Both the position numbers and the translations under genes were made by a program. The notes beneath the pieces were generated by a model. The model had not been told where the DNA came from and searched no databases. It was given only the letters and a program-made list of their open reading frames with translations. This document shows positions 17,443-26,982 of a stretch of DNA of 64,000 nt, piece after piece (within the stretch, counting starts at the first letter, position 1; every line of letters begins with the position of its first letter). Source of the DNA: Pseudodesulfovibrio indicus (GTDB taxonomy: Bacteria > Desulfobacterota > Desulfovibrionia > Desulfovibrionales > Desulfovibrionaceae); contig NZ_CP014206.1 of assembly GCF_001563225.1 (NCBI RefSeq), forward strand, positions 1,550,001 through 1,614,000. Direction: 5' to 3'.

Positions 17443-20400
17443 ATGAGAAAGCAATACGGAGCATTGGTGGTGGGCGCGGGCATCGGCGGCATCCGCGCCG
17501 CCCTGGATCTGGCGGTGACCGGCCACAAGGTGGCGCTCATCGACCGCAGGCCCAGCCACGGCGGGATTCTCAGCCAGCTCGACCACCAGTTCCCCTCGGA
17601 CCACTGCGGCATGTGCCGCATGCTGCCGCTGATGGCGCGCGACTCCTCCAGCCAGTATTGCCTGCGCAAGGGGCTGTTCCACGACAATATCGACATCCTG
17701 CTGTCCACCGAGGTCGAGGACCTGGAGGGCGAGCCGGGCAAGTTCCTGGTCTCCCTCAAGCGCAAGTCCACGCTCATCGACCCGACCAAGTGCATCAGCT
17801 GCGGCGAGTGCTCCGAGGTCTGCCCGGTGCGCGTGCCCAGCGAGTTCAACGCCGGGCTGACCGAGCGTGCCGCGGTCTACCTGCCCGTGCCCCACGCCAT
17901 CCCCAACCACTACGTCCTGGACCTGGACAATTGCCAGCGGTGCTGGAAGTGCCATGAGGCGTGTCCCACGGGGGCCATCGACTTCAAGTTCGAGGAGCGC
18001 AAGGACTTCCACATCCTGGTGGCCGACCGCGACCCGGACCTCCGGGCCATGATGGAGGAGGAGCTCAGGGAGCAGAACTTCCCGCTGCACTTCGCCGAGA
18101 CGGGCCGCGACGCCGTGGACCGGCTGGCCTCCGAGGAGCCGGTGGGGCTGCTGCTGGTGGGCATGGGGCTGAACGACATGGACGCCGAGCGGGTCCTGAT
18201 CCGCAGCCGCGAGCTGCGCCCGGACCTGCCCGTGGTGGTCCTGGCCGACCACGGCGCGGAGGAGGCCGCCCGGGCCCTGGTCCTCCAGGGCGCGCGCGAG
18301 TACCTGGTCAAGCCGCTCAAGGGCAAGCGGTTCGTGCCGTGGCTCGACAAGCTGTACGTGCGCATCCTGTCCGACGGCGTGGAAAAGCTGGAGGTCGGGG
18401 CCGTGGTCCTGGCCGGGGGCTTCGACTGCTACGTCCCGTCCATGGACCCGGAGGGCGGCGCGGACATCTGGTGCTACAACAATCCCGACGTGCTCACCGC
18501 CGTGGAGTTCGAGCGGCTGCTGTCCGGCACCGGCCCCACCGGGGGCAGGCTGCGGCGGCCGTCCGACGGCCAGCCCGTGCGCAGTATCGCCTGGCTCCAG
18601 TGCGTGGGGTCCCGCGACGTGAAGAAGAACGCGGATTTCTGTTCCGGAGTCTGCTGCATGTTCTCCATCAAGGAGGCGCTGCTGGCCAAGAAGGCCACCG
18701 GTGGCGACGTCGCCACCTCCATCTTCTACATGGACATGCGCACGTCCGGGAAGGAGTACGACCGCTACAGGGTGGCGGCGGAGAAGGAGCACGGCGTGCG
18801 CTTCGTGCGCAACCGGCCCCACACCGTGTGGCCCACCGAGGACGGCGGCCTGGCCCTGGGCTATCTGACCGACGCCGGGGAGATGGTCTCCGAGACCTTC
18901 GACATGGTCGTACTGGCCGCGGGCGCGCGCCCGCCCAAGGGGACGGACAAGTTCGCCCTGACCCTGGGCGTGGACCTCAATCAGTGGGGGTTCGTGGACG
19001 CCCAGCCCTACCTGCACGAGCGGACCAGCCGGATCGGCGTGTTCGCGGCGGGGGCCATGGGCGAGCCCAGGGACATCTCCGAGTCGGTCATTCAGGCCGG
19101 GGCCGCGGCCATGTCCGCCTCGCGCATCATCAAGGCGTATGACGTGCTGGCGGGCATCGAGGCCGAGCCGGAGCCGGAATACCCGGACGTGTCCAGGGAC
19201 CCGGCCCGGACCCTGGTCACCGTGTGCACCTCCTGTCCGACGCTGGAGCAGGCCGTGGACCTGGACGGTCTGGCCGATCGCATGGGCCGCGTCCACTCGG
19301 TGTGCAAGGTCATGCGCGTGGGTTCCGCCTGCACCGCCCAGGGGTGGCGGGACATCGAGGAGGCGGCCCGGGAGTACAAGCCCAACCGCATCCTCATCGG
19401 TGCGTGCATGCCCTACGCCTACATCCCCCGGCTCAAGGAGCTGGGCAGGACCATCGGCCTGAACCCGGCGCTCATGGACGTGGTGGACATCTACACGCCC
19501 ACCGTGGGCGGCCCGGACGGCAATGGCATGGACGACGGCGGCACGGGACGGAAGGTCTATGCCTCCCTGTCCACTGCCGTGGCCCGGCTCCAGGGCGCGG
19601 ACCCGTCCGGCCCGGCCGTGACCGTGGACGTGATCCGCTCGGCCCTGGTGGTCGGCGGCGGGCTGGCAGGCATGACCGCGGCCATGTCCATCGCGGACCA
19701 GGGGTACGGCGTCTGCCTGGTGGAGTCCGAGGAGAACCTGGGCGGCACGGCCATGCGGCTGCACACCCAGCTCGACGGTTCGGACCCGCGCAAGTATATG
19801 GAAGAGCTCATCGCCCAGGTGGAGAAGCACCCGAACATCAAGGTCTTCAAGGACTCGCGGGTGGTCCTGTCGCGCGGCAGCGCGGGCCACTTCCGGTCCG
19901 CCATAGCCTCGCCCATGGGGGTCTTCCCCCTGGAGCACGGCGTGACCATCCTGGCCACCGGCGGGCACGAAGCCAAGGTCTACGAATCCGGCCTGTGCGT
20001 GCACAAGACGGTCATGACCCACCTGACCCTGGAGGAACGGCTGGCGACCGGCCAGTTGGACGCCAGGGAGCTGACCTCCGTGGTCATGATCCAGTGCTGG
20101 CGCAACCGCAACGAGGACCGCGCTTACTGCAGCCGGGTCTGCTGCCCGGAGATGCTCAAGAATGTCCTGAACCTCAAGGCGCGCAATCCGGACCTGCCCA
20201 TCTACGTCTTCTACCGCGACATCATGGCCACCGGGTTCCTGGAAACCTACTACACCCAAGCGCGCAAGGCCGGGGCCATCTTCATCCGCTACGACGACCG
20301 GAGCGCGCCGCAGGTGACCTTCGAGGAAGGGTTGCCCGTGGTCCGGGGCTACGACCCGATCCTGGGCAGCCAGGTGGAGCTGCGGCCCGACATCCTCTCC

Positions 20401-20886
20401 CTGTCGAGCGGCATCGAGCCCAACGACGTGGAGGACCTGCTGGAGGTCTTCGAGGTGGCGGTCAACAAGGACGGCTTCTTTCAGGAGGCGGACTTCAAGT
20501 GGCGGCCCGTGGATTTCCTCAAGCAGGGGATCTACATGTGCGGCATCGCCCATTCGCCCCGGCGCATGGCCGGTGCCGTGGCCTCGGCCAAGGCGGCCGC
20601 CCAGCGCGCCCTGCGCATCCTCAACGCCGAGAAGATCCCGCGCGAGACCGTGGTGGCCACGGTCCGCCATTCCCTGTGCTCCCTGTGCCAGGCGTGCGTC
20701 AGCGCCTGCCCGTACGGGGCCAGGGTCCTGGACATGAACGAGGAGAAGATCGTCGTGGACGAGATTCTCTGCCAGGGATGCGGCGCCTGCGCCGCCGTCT
20801 GCCCCAACAGCGCCACGGTGCTCAAGGGGTTCCACGACGGGCCGATGATGTCCGTCATCGACGCGGCCCTGGAGCAGCCGGCCTGA
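17443..20886 (+). CDS. hdrA: Giant double HdrA with embedded receiver-like domain
   Basis: 1147 residues, about 1.7 times a normal HdrA. Order: FAD fold (VVGAGIGG, residue ~10); HdrA cysteines (DHCGMC ~56); two 4Fe-4S motifs (CISCGECSEVCP ~117, CQRCWKCHEACP ~165); a CheY-like domain at ~187-310; the rest of the first HdrA module (CVGSRD, FCSGVCC); a second FAD fold (VVGGGLAGMTAAM ~730); a second HdrA core (YCSRVCC); and C-terminal 4Fe-4S motifs (~1079 and ~1110). In the CheY-like part the acidic residues (ADRDPD) and Lys (YLVKPL) are kept, but the phospho-acceptor position is Gly240 (LLLVGMGLNDMD). It is therefore a pseudo-receiver, probably a docking or regulatory module. AGGGAGG precedes the ATG. 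Confidence 0.9.
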   Translation: MRKQYGALVVGAGIGGIRAALDLAVTGHKVALIDRRPSHGGILSQLDHQFPSDHCGMCRMLPLMARDSSSQYCLRKGLFHDNIDILLSTEVEDLEGEPGKFLVSLKRKSTLIDPTKCISCGECSEVCPVRVPSEFNAGLTERAAVYLPVPHAIPNHYVLDLDNCQRCWKCHEACPTGAIDFKFEERKDFHILVADRDPDLRAMMEEELREQNFPLHFAETGRDAVDRLASEEPVGLLLVGMGLNDMDAERVLIRSRELRPDLPVVVLADHGAEEAARALVLQGAREYLVKPLKGKRFVPWLDKLYVRILSDGVEKLEVGAVVLAGGFDCYVPSMDPEGGADIWCYNNPDVLTAVEFERLLSGTGPTGGRLRRPSDGQPVRSIAWLQCVGSRDVKKNADFCSGVCCMFSIKEALLAKKATGGDVATSIFYMDMRTSGKEYDRYRVAAEKEHGVRFVRNRPHTVWPTEDGGLALGYLTDAGEMVSETFDMVVLAAGARPPKGTDKFALTLGVDLNQWGFVDAQPYLHERTSRIGVFAAGAMGEPRDISESVIQAGAAAMSASRIIKAYDVLAGIEAEPEPEYPDVSRDPARTLVTVCTSCPTLEQAVDLDGLADRMGRVHSVCKVMRVGSACTAQGWRDIEEAAREYKPNRILIGACMPYAYIPRLKELGRTIGLNPALMDVVDIYTPTVGGPDGNGMDDGGTGRKVYASLSTAVARLQGADPSGPAVTVDVIRSALVVGGGLAGMTAAMSIADQGYGVCLVESEENLGGTAMRLHTQLDGSDPRKYMEELIAQVEKHPNIKVFKDSRVVLSRGSAGHFRSAIASPMGVFPLEHGVTILATGGHEAKVYESGLCVHKTVMTHLTLEERLATGQLDARELTSVVMIQCWRNRNEDRAYCSRVCCPEMLKNVLNLKARNPDLPIYVFYRDIMATGFLETYYTQARKAGAIFIRYDDRSAPQVTFEEGLPVVRGYDPILGSQVELRPDILSLSSGIEPNDVEDLLEVFEVAVNKDGFFQEADFKWRPVDFLKQGIYMCGIAHSPRRMAGAVASAKAAAQRALRILNAEKIPRETVVATVRHSLCSLCQACVSACPYGARVLDMNEEKIVVDEILCQGCGACAAVCPNSATVLKGFHDGPMMSVIDAALEQPA

Positions 20887-20921
20887 GGCCGGGCAACCCT
20901 TTGCCAAGGAGAGAGCGAGCC

Positions 20922-21491
20922 ATGAGCGGAGCAGTCAGGGAGACGTGGAGCCCGGCCCCGGAATCCGACCGGATGATCCTCAAGGAGCTGCGGGAGACCG
21001 TGGGCGCGTGCATGCAGTGCGGCACCTGTACCGCCTCCTGCCCCAACTGGCACGCCATGGACGTGACCCCGCGGGCCATGTGGCGGATGATCCAGTTCGG
21101 CATGCTCGACCGGATTCTCGAGAGCCGGACCTTCTGGATGTGTTCGTCCTGCTACCTGTGCACCCTGCGCTGTCCGCGCGGGCTGAAGCTGACCTCGGCC
21201 ATGGCCGCCCTGAAGCGGCTGGCCGGAGTCGCGAACGGCCCGGCGGCCCGGCGCAACGGGTCCTTCTACGCCGCCTTCATGGACGACGTGGAGGCCCATG
21301 GCCGGGTGCAGGAGACGAGCATGATGCAGCGCTATTTCATCAGGCGGAGGGACCCGGCCGCGCCGCTGGCCTTCCTGCCGCTGGGCGTCCGCATGCTCTC
21401 CAAGGGCAAGGTGCATCTGCCCGGCAGGGGCATGGGCGGGGTGCTCAAGCCGCTGTTCGCCAAGGCGCGGGAACTGGAGGGAACGCCATGA
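20922..21491 (+). CDS. hdrC: Heterodisulfide reductase subunit C-like protein
   Basis: 189 residues; AAGGAGAG precedes the start. Two 4Fe-4S motifs (CMQCGTCTASCP near residue 32 and CSSCYLCTLRCP near 75) match HdrC, which relays electrons from HdrA to HdrB. The C-terminus is basic, with no membrane helix, so the complex is soluble. The stop overlaps the hdrB start by 4 bp (ATGA), indicating translational coupling. Confidence 0.93.
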   Translation: MSGAVRETWSPAPESDRMILKELRETVGACMQCGTCTASCPNWHAMDVTPRAMWRMIQFGMLDRILESRTFWMCSSCYLCTLRCPRGLKLTSAMAALKRLAGVANGPAARRNGSFYAAFMDDVEAHGRVQETSMMQRYFIRRRDPAAPLAFLPLGVRMLSKGKVHLPGRGMGGVLKPLFAKARELEGTP

Positions 21492-22408
21492 GATATGCCT
21501 ACTACCCGGGGTGCTCCCTGACGGAGAGCGCCCGCGAATTCGACGTCTCCACCCGGCTGGTCATGGAGCGGCTCGGCTGCGAACTGGTCGAGATCCCGGA
21601 CTGGACCTGCTGCGGTGCGAGCGCCGCCGAGCCGGTGAGCCGGCTCATGAACTACGCGCTGCCCGCGCGCAACCTGGCCATCGCGGAGCAGGACATGGAC
21701 GGCATGGACGTCCTGGCCCCGTGCGCGGCCTGCTACCTGAACCTGCTCAAGGTGGGCAGGGAGGCGGTCGGCGACCGGCACCTGCATGGCCGGATCAACG
21801 AGGTCCTGGCCGCGTCCGGCCTGGTCTACCGGGGCAAGGCGCGGGTCCGCCACCTGCTCGACGTGCTGAAAAACGACGTGGGCGCGAAGATCGTCGAGCA
21901 GAAGGTCACGGACTCCCTCAAGGGCATGAAGATCGCGCCCTACTACGGGTGCCAGATCCTGCGCCCGTACCCGGTGTTCGACGATCCCGGCAAGCCGGTC
22001 TCCATGGAGCCGTTCATCGAGGCCATGGGCGGCGAGGTCCATCGCTGGGACATGGGCAACCGGTGCTGCGGGGCCTCGCTCATGGTCGGCCATCCCGAGG
22101 TGGCCATCCGGTCCGTGGCCGAAATCCTGAACGCGGCTCGGGGGGCGGACGCCATCGCCACGGTCTGCCCCCTGTGCCAGATGAACCTGGAGGCCTACCA
22201 GGCCAAGGCGGCCAGGGCGGGCGGCCGAAGGGTCCCGGTCCTGTACCTGACCCAGCTCATGGGACTGGCCATGGGGCTGGACGACAAGGCCATGCGCCTT
22301 TCGGACAACCTGACCATGACCCCGGCGGTGCGCCGGGGCATTGCAGCCAGGGCGTGGGCCGAGCCCGCGCCCGGACAAGGTGCGGAAACTGTCGAGGCGA
22401 GCGGATAA
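21488..22408 (+). CDS. hdrB: Heterodisulfide reductase subunit B-like protein
   Basis: 306 residues. Two CCG domains are present (WTCCGASAAEP with CAACYLNL, then NRCCGASLM with CPLCQMNL), which in HdrB bind two non-cubane 4Fe-4S clusters and form the disulfide-reducing active site. The N-terminus AYYPGCSL is typical of HdrB. In sulfate reducers the substrate is not CoM-S-S-CoB; DsrC-type trisulfide or another thiol-disulfide carrier has been proposed, but nothing here decides this. Overlaps hdrC by 4 bp. Confidence 0.93.
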   Translation: MRYAYYPGCSLTESAREFDVSTRLVMERLGCELVEIPDWTCCGASAAEPVSRLMNYALPARNLAIAEQDMDGMDVLAPCAACYLNLLKVGREAVGDRHLHGRINEVLAASGLVYRGKARVRHLLDVLKNDVGAKIVEQKVTDSLKGMKIAPYYGCQILRPYPVFDDPGKPVSMEPFIEAMGGEVHRWDMGNRCCGASLMVGHPEVAIRSVAEILNAARGADAIATVCPLCQMNLEAYQAKAARAGGRRVPVLYLTQLMGLAMGLDDKAMRLSDNLTMTPAVRRGIAARAWAEPAPGQGAETVEASG

Positions 22409-22432
22409 ACCTGAAAGGAAAGGGGGCAAGTC

Positions 22433-23338
22433 ATGTTCAAGGATATCATTGTGGGAGTCACGCCCACCGGCATCGATGCGTGCGCGGTCAAGGCGGCCAT
22501 CCGGTTCGCCGAGCGTTTCGAATCCCAGCTCTATTTGACCCATGTGGCGGGTATGGAGCAGGGATGGGGCTCCATCGAGCACCTGGCGCCGTCGGGCGAG
22601 ACAGATCAGATCGGGACCAAGATCCGGGAGATGTACGCCGAGTACCTCGGCATCACGCCGGGCGCGCAGGTCGTGGTCGTACCGGGCATCCCGCACAGCG
22701 AGCTGTTGCGGTTGGCGAGGCAGAAGAACACGGACCTCATCGTCATGGGGCCGCATACCCAGGAGTATGAGGAAAAGCGGTCCAAGATGTGGGGCATGGC
22801 GGGCAGCACCCTTGAGCGCGTCAGTCAGCGCGCCCGCTGCCCGGTGATGATCGTGCACAAGGAGGTCGAGTGCAAGGACCCGCTGTTCGAGAACATCGTG
22901 GTCGCCACCGACTTCTCGGACCAGGCCGAGTGCGCCGTAGCCTACGGCGGCCAGATGGCCCGCCAGTACAAGGCCAAGCTGACCGTCATGCACGTCTGCG
23001 AACCGGGCGGTCAGGGGCGCAACGAGTGCCTGGCCAGGCTGGAGCACGACTACGGGCCGCGTCTGGACGGGGTCGTCGGCGTGGACTTCAAGGCCGCAGC
23101 GGGCGAGCCCGCCATGGAGATCCTGCTCGCGGCCCGGCAGAGCGGGGCGGACCTGGTGATCATGGCCCACCACTCCAAGGAGAGCGATCCGGAGAAGGCG
23201 TTCCTCGGCTCCACCGTCACCCAGGTGGCGCTGAACGCCCCGTGCCCGACCATGAGCGTCAACCGGCACTTCGACCTGCGCTGCGGCCTGATGTACGACC
23301 AGACCGGCCAGGTGGCCAAGGCCGAGGCCCTGGTCTAG
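22433..23338 (+). CDS. Tandem universal stress protein
   Basis: 301 residues made of two UspA domains (about 1-142 and 148-292). Each ends with the ATP-binding-type pattern (GSTLERVSQRARCPVMIV and LGSTVTQVALNAPCPTMSV). AAAGGGGG lies before the ATG. Usp proteins bind ATP/AMP and modulate survival under stress. Lying 24 bp after hdrB and upstream of the last Fe-S gene, it appears to be part of the electron-transfer operon and may sense adenylate status for it; that role is inference. Confidence 0.9.
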   Translation: MFKDIIVGVTPTGIDACAVKAAIRFAERFESQLYLTHVAGMEQGWGSIEHLAPSGETDQIGTKIREMYAEYLGITPGAQVVVVPGIPHSELLRLARQKNTDLIVMGPHTQEYEEKRSKMWGMAGSTLERVSQRARCPVMIVHKEVECKDPLFENIVVATDFSDQAECAVAYGGQMARQYKAKLTVMHVCEPGGQGRNECLARLEHDYGPRLDGVVGVDFKAAAGEPAMEILLAARQSGADLVIMAHHSKESDPEKAFLGSTVTQVALNAPCPTMSVNRHFDLRCGLMYDQTGQVAKAEALV

Positions 23339-23343
23339 CGGAC

Positions 23344-23400
23344 GGGCCGCGCGGCGGCCCGAATGATCCAAAACGGACTCGGAGGCGGGTTTCCGCCTCC
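23344..23400 (+). other. Two tandem intercistronic hairpins
   Basis: GGGCCGC-GCG-GCGGCCC at 23344-23360 and GGAGGCGG-GTTT-CCGCCTCC at 23381-23400, both perfect and neither followed by a T-run. They separate usp from the selenoprotein candidate and may set relative mRNA levels by processing or stabilisation. Confidence 0.5.
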
Positions 23401-23438
23401 GGGACATCCCCCTGCACGGGATGGAAAAGGAGAGCGTC

Positions 23439-24737
23439 ATGGCCGAAGCTGCGGAACTGCTCATCGAACCCAAGCGGTCGGAATTGGTTGAGAAGGTCAA
23501 GGAACTGCTGCCCGAGGGCGGCAACCTGAGCATGTGCCTGGCCTGCGGGGCCTGCGCATCCGGGTGTCCGGCCACGGGCATGCACGGCATGGACCCGCGC
23601 AAGTTCCTCCGGCTCGCCCTGTGGGGACAGGAGGAGGAGATTCGATCCACGCCGTGGGTCTGGCTGTGCACCATGTGCCGACGGTGCGTCCATGCCTGTC
23701 CCATGGAGGTTGACATCCCCCAGCTCGTCTACCACTGCCGCCAGTCCTGGCCCCGCGAGGAGCGCCCCAAGGGCATCCTCGGCTCCTGCGAGCAGGCCCT
23801 GGCCACCTCGGGCAACAGCGCCATGGGCGCGTCCAGCGAGGACTTCAAGTTCGTGGTCGAGGACGTTCTGGAGGAGGTCCGTGAAACCCAGCCCGGCATG
23901 GAGAACCTGGAGGTTTCCGTCGACCGGAAGGGGGCCTACTACTTTCTGAACCAGAACTCGCGCGAACCGGTGACCGAGCCGGACGAGATGGTCCCGCTGT
24001 GGAAGATACTGAACCTGGTGGGCGCGGACTGGACCTACTCCACCAAGGGGTGGGCGGCCGAGAACTACTGCATGTTCCTGGCCGACGACGAGTCCTGGGA
24101 AAAGGTGATCCGCAACAAGGCCGCGGCGGTGGAGGAGCTGGGGTGCAAGGTCTGGCTCAACACCGAGTGAGGACACGAATTCTACGCGGTCCGGGCCGGA
24201 CTGCAAAAGTTCAACGTCGAGCACAGCTTCGGCATGGAGTCCATCATCCGCCTGTACGCCAGGTGGATTCGCGAGGGCAAGCTGCCCGTCAATTCCGACT
24301 GGAACAAGGAACTGGGCGTGACCTTCACGGTCCAGGACCCCTGCCAGCTGGTGCGCAAGTCCCTGCACGACCCGGTGGCCGAGGACCTGCGCTTCGTGGT
24401 CAAATCCGTGGTGGGCGAGGAAAACTTCATCGACATGTGGCCGAACAGGTCCAACAACTACTGCTGCGGCGGAGGCGGCGGGTTCCTGCAATCCGGGTTT
24501 GCCGAGGAGCGTCGGCAATACGGGAAGATCAAGCTGGAGCAGATCCTGCGCACCAAGGCGGACTACTGCATCGCCCCCTGCCACAACTGCCATTCCCAGA
24601 TCCACGATCTCAGCGAACACTTCGAGGCGGGGTTCCCGGTGGTCCATCTGTGGACCCTCATCTGCCTCTCCCTGGGCATCCTGGGCGAGAACGAACGGGA
24701 GTACCTGGGCGACGATCTCAAGGAGGTCGGGCTGTAA
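23439..24737 (+). CDS. HdrD/DsrK-like Fe-S oxidoreductase, probable selenoprotein (in-frame TGA)
   Basis: Start at 23439 (AAAAGGAGAG upstream). Two 4Fe-4S motifs (CLACGACASGCP and CTMCRRCVHACP) are followed by two CCG domains, the HdrD/DsrK/TmcB layout. A TGA at 24168-24170 interrupts the frame after VWLNTE, but the same frame continues as GHEFYAVRAG and keeps perfect family features to 24737: DPCQLVR, NYCCGGGGGF and CHNCH. Relatives have Cys at this place (NTECGH), so TGA is best read as selenocysteine at residue 244 of 432. A 7-bp stem with loop GGGCC (24186-24204) begins 15 nt after the TGA, where a bacterial SECIS is expected. Without recoding, the product loses its second CCG domain. It closes the hdr operon. 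Confidence 0.82.
24186..24204 (+). promoter_or_regulatory. Candidate SECIS element
   Basis: 7-bp stem GCGGTCC / GGACTGC (one G-U pair) with loop GGGCC; the loop starts 22 nt after the TGA, inside the usual bacterial 16-37 nt range. Bacterial SECIS sequences vary, so this is supportive rather than proof. Confidence 0.5.
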
Positions 24738-24773
24738 AAAGGCAACGTTGCTGCTGTAAAGACAACAATTACG

Positions 24774-24806
24774 GAAGGTTGTGAGTTTTGCTCGCAACCT
24801 TCTTTT
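24774..24806 (+). terminator. Terminator of the hdr operon
   Basis: 12-bp stem GAAGGTTGTGAG / CTCGCAACCTTC (one wobble pair), loop TTTTG, then TTTT. Confidence 0.88.
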
Positions 24807-24913
24807 CCTGCTGGATAACTTTTGAATTCCTTTTTACATTCACATGGAGTCATTGACGACGGGCGTTGGCAACGCTTTTTCCCTAATTTGAATACCACAA
24901 GGCGGAATTTTCG

Positions 24914-26899
24914 ATGGGCTTGACGGCCGACATCATTCTTCTCATTGTCTTTGCCTTCTTCTGCGGGCTGGGCGCGCAGCGGCTGGGGCAGCCCCTGATT
25001 CTCGGCTACATCCTGGCGGGCGTGCTGCTGGGACCGCACACCGGCGGGCTGACCATCACGGACACCCACGAGATCGAGCTGCTGGCCGAGATCGGCATAG
25101 CCCTGCTCCTGTTCGCCCTGGGGCTGGAATTCTCCCTCAAGGACCTCAAGCCGGTGAAGCTGATCGCGCTCATCGGAACGCCGTTGCAGATGCTTCTGAC
25201 CATGTTCCTGGGCGTGGCCGTGGGCCAGTACATGGGGCTGGACTTCAAGTCCGCCCTGTGGCTCGGCGCGCTGGCCTCCTTCTCCTCCACCATGGTCATC
25301 CTCAAGACGCTCATGAACCAGGGCTGGCTCGGCACCCTGTCGAGCAAGGTCATGATCGGCATGCTCATCGTCCAGGATCTGGCCGTGGTGCCGATGATGA
25401 TCATCCTGCCGGAGCTGAACGATCCCGTGGTGGGGCTGCCCAAGCTCGGGCTGGCCGCCCTCAAGGCGGCCGGGTTCCTGGGGGCCACCATCCTGCTCGG
25501 CACCCGGCTGCTGCCGTGGATTCTGTCCTTCATCGCCCGCCTCGGCTCGCGCGAGCTGTTCCTGCTGGCCATCGCGGCCATCGGCCTGGGCGTGGGCTAC
25601 CTGACCTACCTGGCCGGGCTCTCCTTCGCCCTGGGCGCGTTCGTGGCGGGCATGGTCCTCAGCGAATCCGACTACGGCCACCAGGCGTTGAGCGACATCA
25701 TCCCGCTGCGCGACATCTTCGGGCTGCTCTTCTTCTCCTCGGTGGGCATGCTCTTCGATCCCTACTTCATGGTCGTGCACTACAAGCAGGTCTTCTGGCT
25801 GCTGCTGGTGCTCTGCGTGGGCAAGGGCGCGATCTTCGTCGTGCTGGCCAAGCTCTTCCGCTACCGCAACGTGGTGCCCCTGGCCGTGGGCCTCGGTCTG
25901 TTCCAGGTCGGCGAGTTCTCCTTCGTGCTGGCGCGGCTCGGCCTGTCCTCCGGGTCCATCGACCACGAGCTCTATTCCCTGATCCTGACCGTGACGATCA
26001 TCTCCATGGTCCTGACCCCGATCATCTCGGGCCAGACCGCCCGGCTTTACGGGCTGCGCAAGAAGTGGTTCCGCCAGGAGCAGCTGGAGTCCACCAACAT
26101 CCCCGACAAGGGGCTGGACGGTCACGTGGTCATTCTCGGCGCGGGCAGGGTGGGGCTGCAGATTTCCCAGATCCTGAGTAGGCTGGACCGCCCCCACGTC
26201 CTGGTGGAGCTGGACCACAGGCGGTTCGAGCAGGCCAAGAAGACCGGCATCCCGGCGGTCTACGGCGACGCCAGCCACGAGGTGGTGCTGGACGCGGCGG
26301 GCATCGGCACGGCCGTTCTCCTGGTGGTCACCGTGCCGGACATGGTCACCACCCGCGCCATCATCCAGAACGCCCGGCACCGCAATCCGGAGCTGCAGAT
26401 CATCGCCCGTTCGTCCTCTCCGGACAACATGCAGGTCATGAAGGACATGGGCGTGTCCGAAACCGTGCTGCCGGAGCTGGAGGCGAGCCTGGAGATGTCG
26501 CGCCAGTCGCTGCTCAGGCTCAAGATGTCCCCCATGGAGGTCCAGCGGCACACGGACAAGGTGCGCCAGGAACTCTATTCCGTGCTCAGCGACACCAACG
26601 ACGGCTACCGGGAGCTGGTCCAGCTCCGGGGCGCGGAGCACCAGTTCGACCTGCAATGGGTCAAGCTGGCCGCGGCCAGCGGGCTGGCGGGCAAGTCCAT
26701 CGGTGAGAGCAACGTGCGCAAGACCACGGGTGCGTCCATCGTGGGCGTGGTCCGAAACGGCGACCTCAAGACCAACCCGGACGCTTCCTTCGTGCTGGAG
26801 GCAGGGGACCTCATTGCCGTCATCGGCGGCGACGCGGACCGGCTGCGCTTTTGCTCCCTGTCCAAACATGGCAACGAGGAAGCGGTCCAGTGCGGCTGA
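24914..26899 (+). CDS. CPA2-family cation/proton antiporter (KefB/KefC-like)
   Basis: 661 residues. About twelve transmembrane helices occupy the first ~385 residues (for example [15 protein letters not shown] and the [15 protein letters not shown] helix, both typical of CPA2). An RCK/TrkA-N Rossmann domain follows from residue ~404 ([12 protein letters not shown]), then a TrkA-C domain (~570-655, ending in [12 protein letters not shown]). Such proteins exchange K+ or Na+ for H+ and are gated by nucleotides or glutathione adducts; the ion cannot be read from sequence. It has its own terminator upstream and downstream, so it is a single-gene unit. Confidence 0.9.
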   Translation: MGLTADIILLIVFAFFCGLGAQRLGQPLILGYILAGVLLGPHTGGLTITDTHEIELLAEIGIALLLFALGLEFSLKDLKPVKLIALIGTPLQMLLTMFLGVAVGQYMGLDFKSALWLGALASFSSTMVILKTLMNQGWLGTLSSKVMIGMLIVQDLAVVPMMIILPELNDPVVGLPKLGLAALKAAGFLGATILLGTRLLPWILSFIARLGSRELFLLAIAAIGLGVGYLTYLAGLSFALGAFVAGMVLSESDYGHQALSDIIPLRDIFGLLFFSSVGMLFDPYFMVVHYKQVFWLLLVLCVGKGAIFVVLAKLFRYRNVVPLAVGLGLFQVGEFSFVLARLGLSSGSIDHELYSLILTVTIISMVLTPIISGQTARLYGLRKKWFRQEQLESTNIPDKGLDGHVVILGAGRVGLQISQILSRLDRPHVLVELDHRRFEQAKKTGIPAVYGDASHEVVLDAAGIGTAVLLVVTVPDMVTTRAIIQNARHRNPELQIIARSSSPDNMQVMKDMGVSETVLPELEASLEMSRQSLLRLKMSPMEVQRHTDKVRQELYSVLSDTNDGYRELVQLRGAEHQFDLQWVKLAAASGLAGKSIGESNVRKTTGASIVGVVRNGDLKTNPDASFVLEAGDLIAVIGGDADRLRFCSLSKHGNEEAVQCG

Positions 26900-26920
26900 T
26901 CCGTCCGATTTCGGCATGAA

Positions 26921-26956
26921 AAAGGGCTTCCGGCAATGGCCGGAAGCCCTTTTTTA
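26921..26956. terminator. Bidirectional terminator between convergent genes
   Basis: 14-bp perfect stem (26921-26934 with 26939-26952), loop AATG, T-run on the plus strand and A-run on its left side, serving both the antiporter and the minus-strand QueG-like gene. Confidence 0.93.
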
Positions 26957-26982
26957 CGATGTTGCGCGATCCAGGATGATCG

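Noticed and set aside
24168..24170. TGA in the HdrD-like gene as a simple stop or pseudogene
   Set aside because: The frame continues with every family motif intact, and the TGA replaces a position that is Cys in relatives; selenocysteine explains this better, though a sequencing error remains possible.
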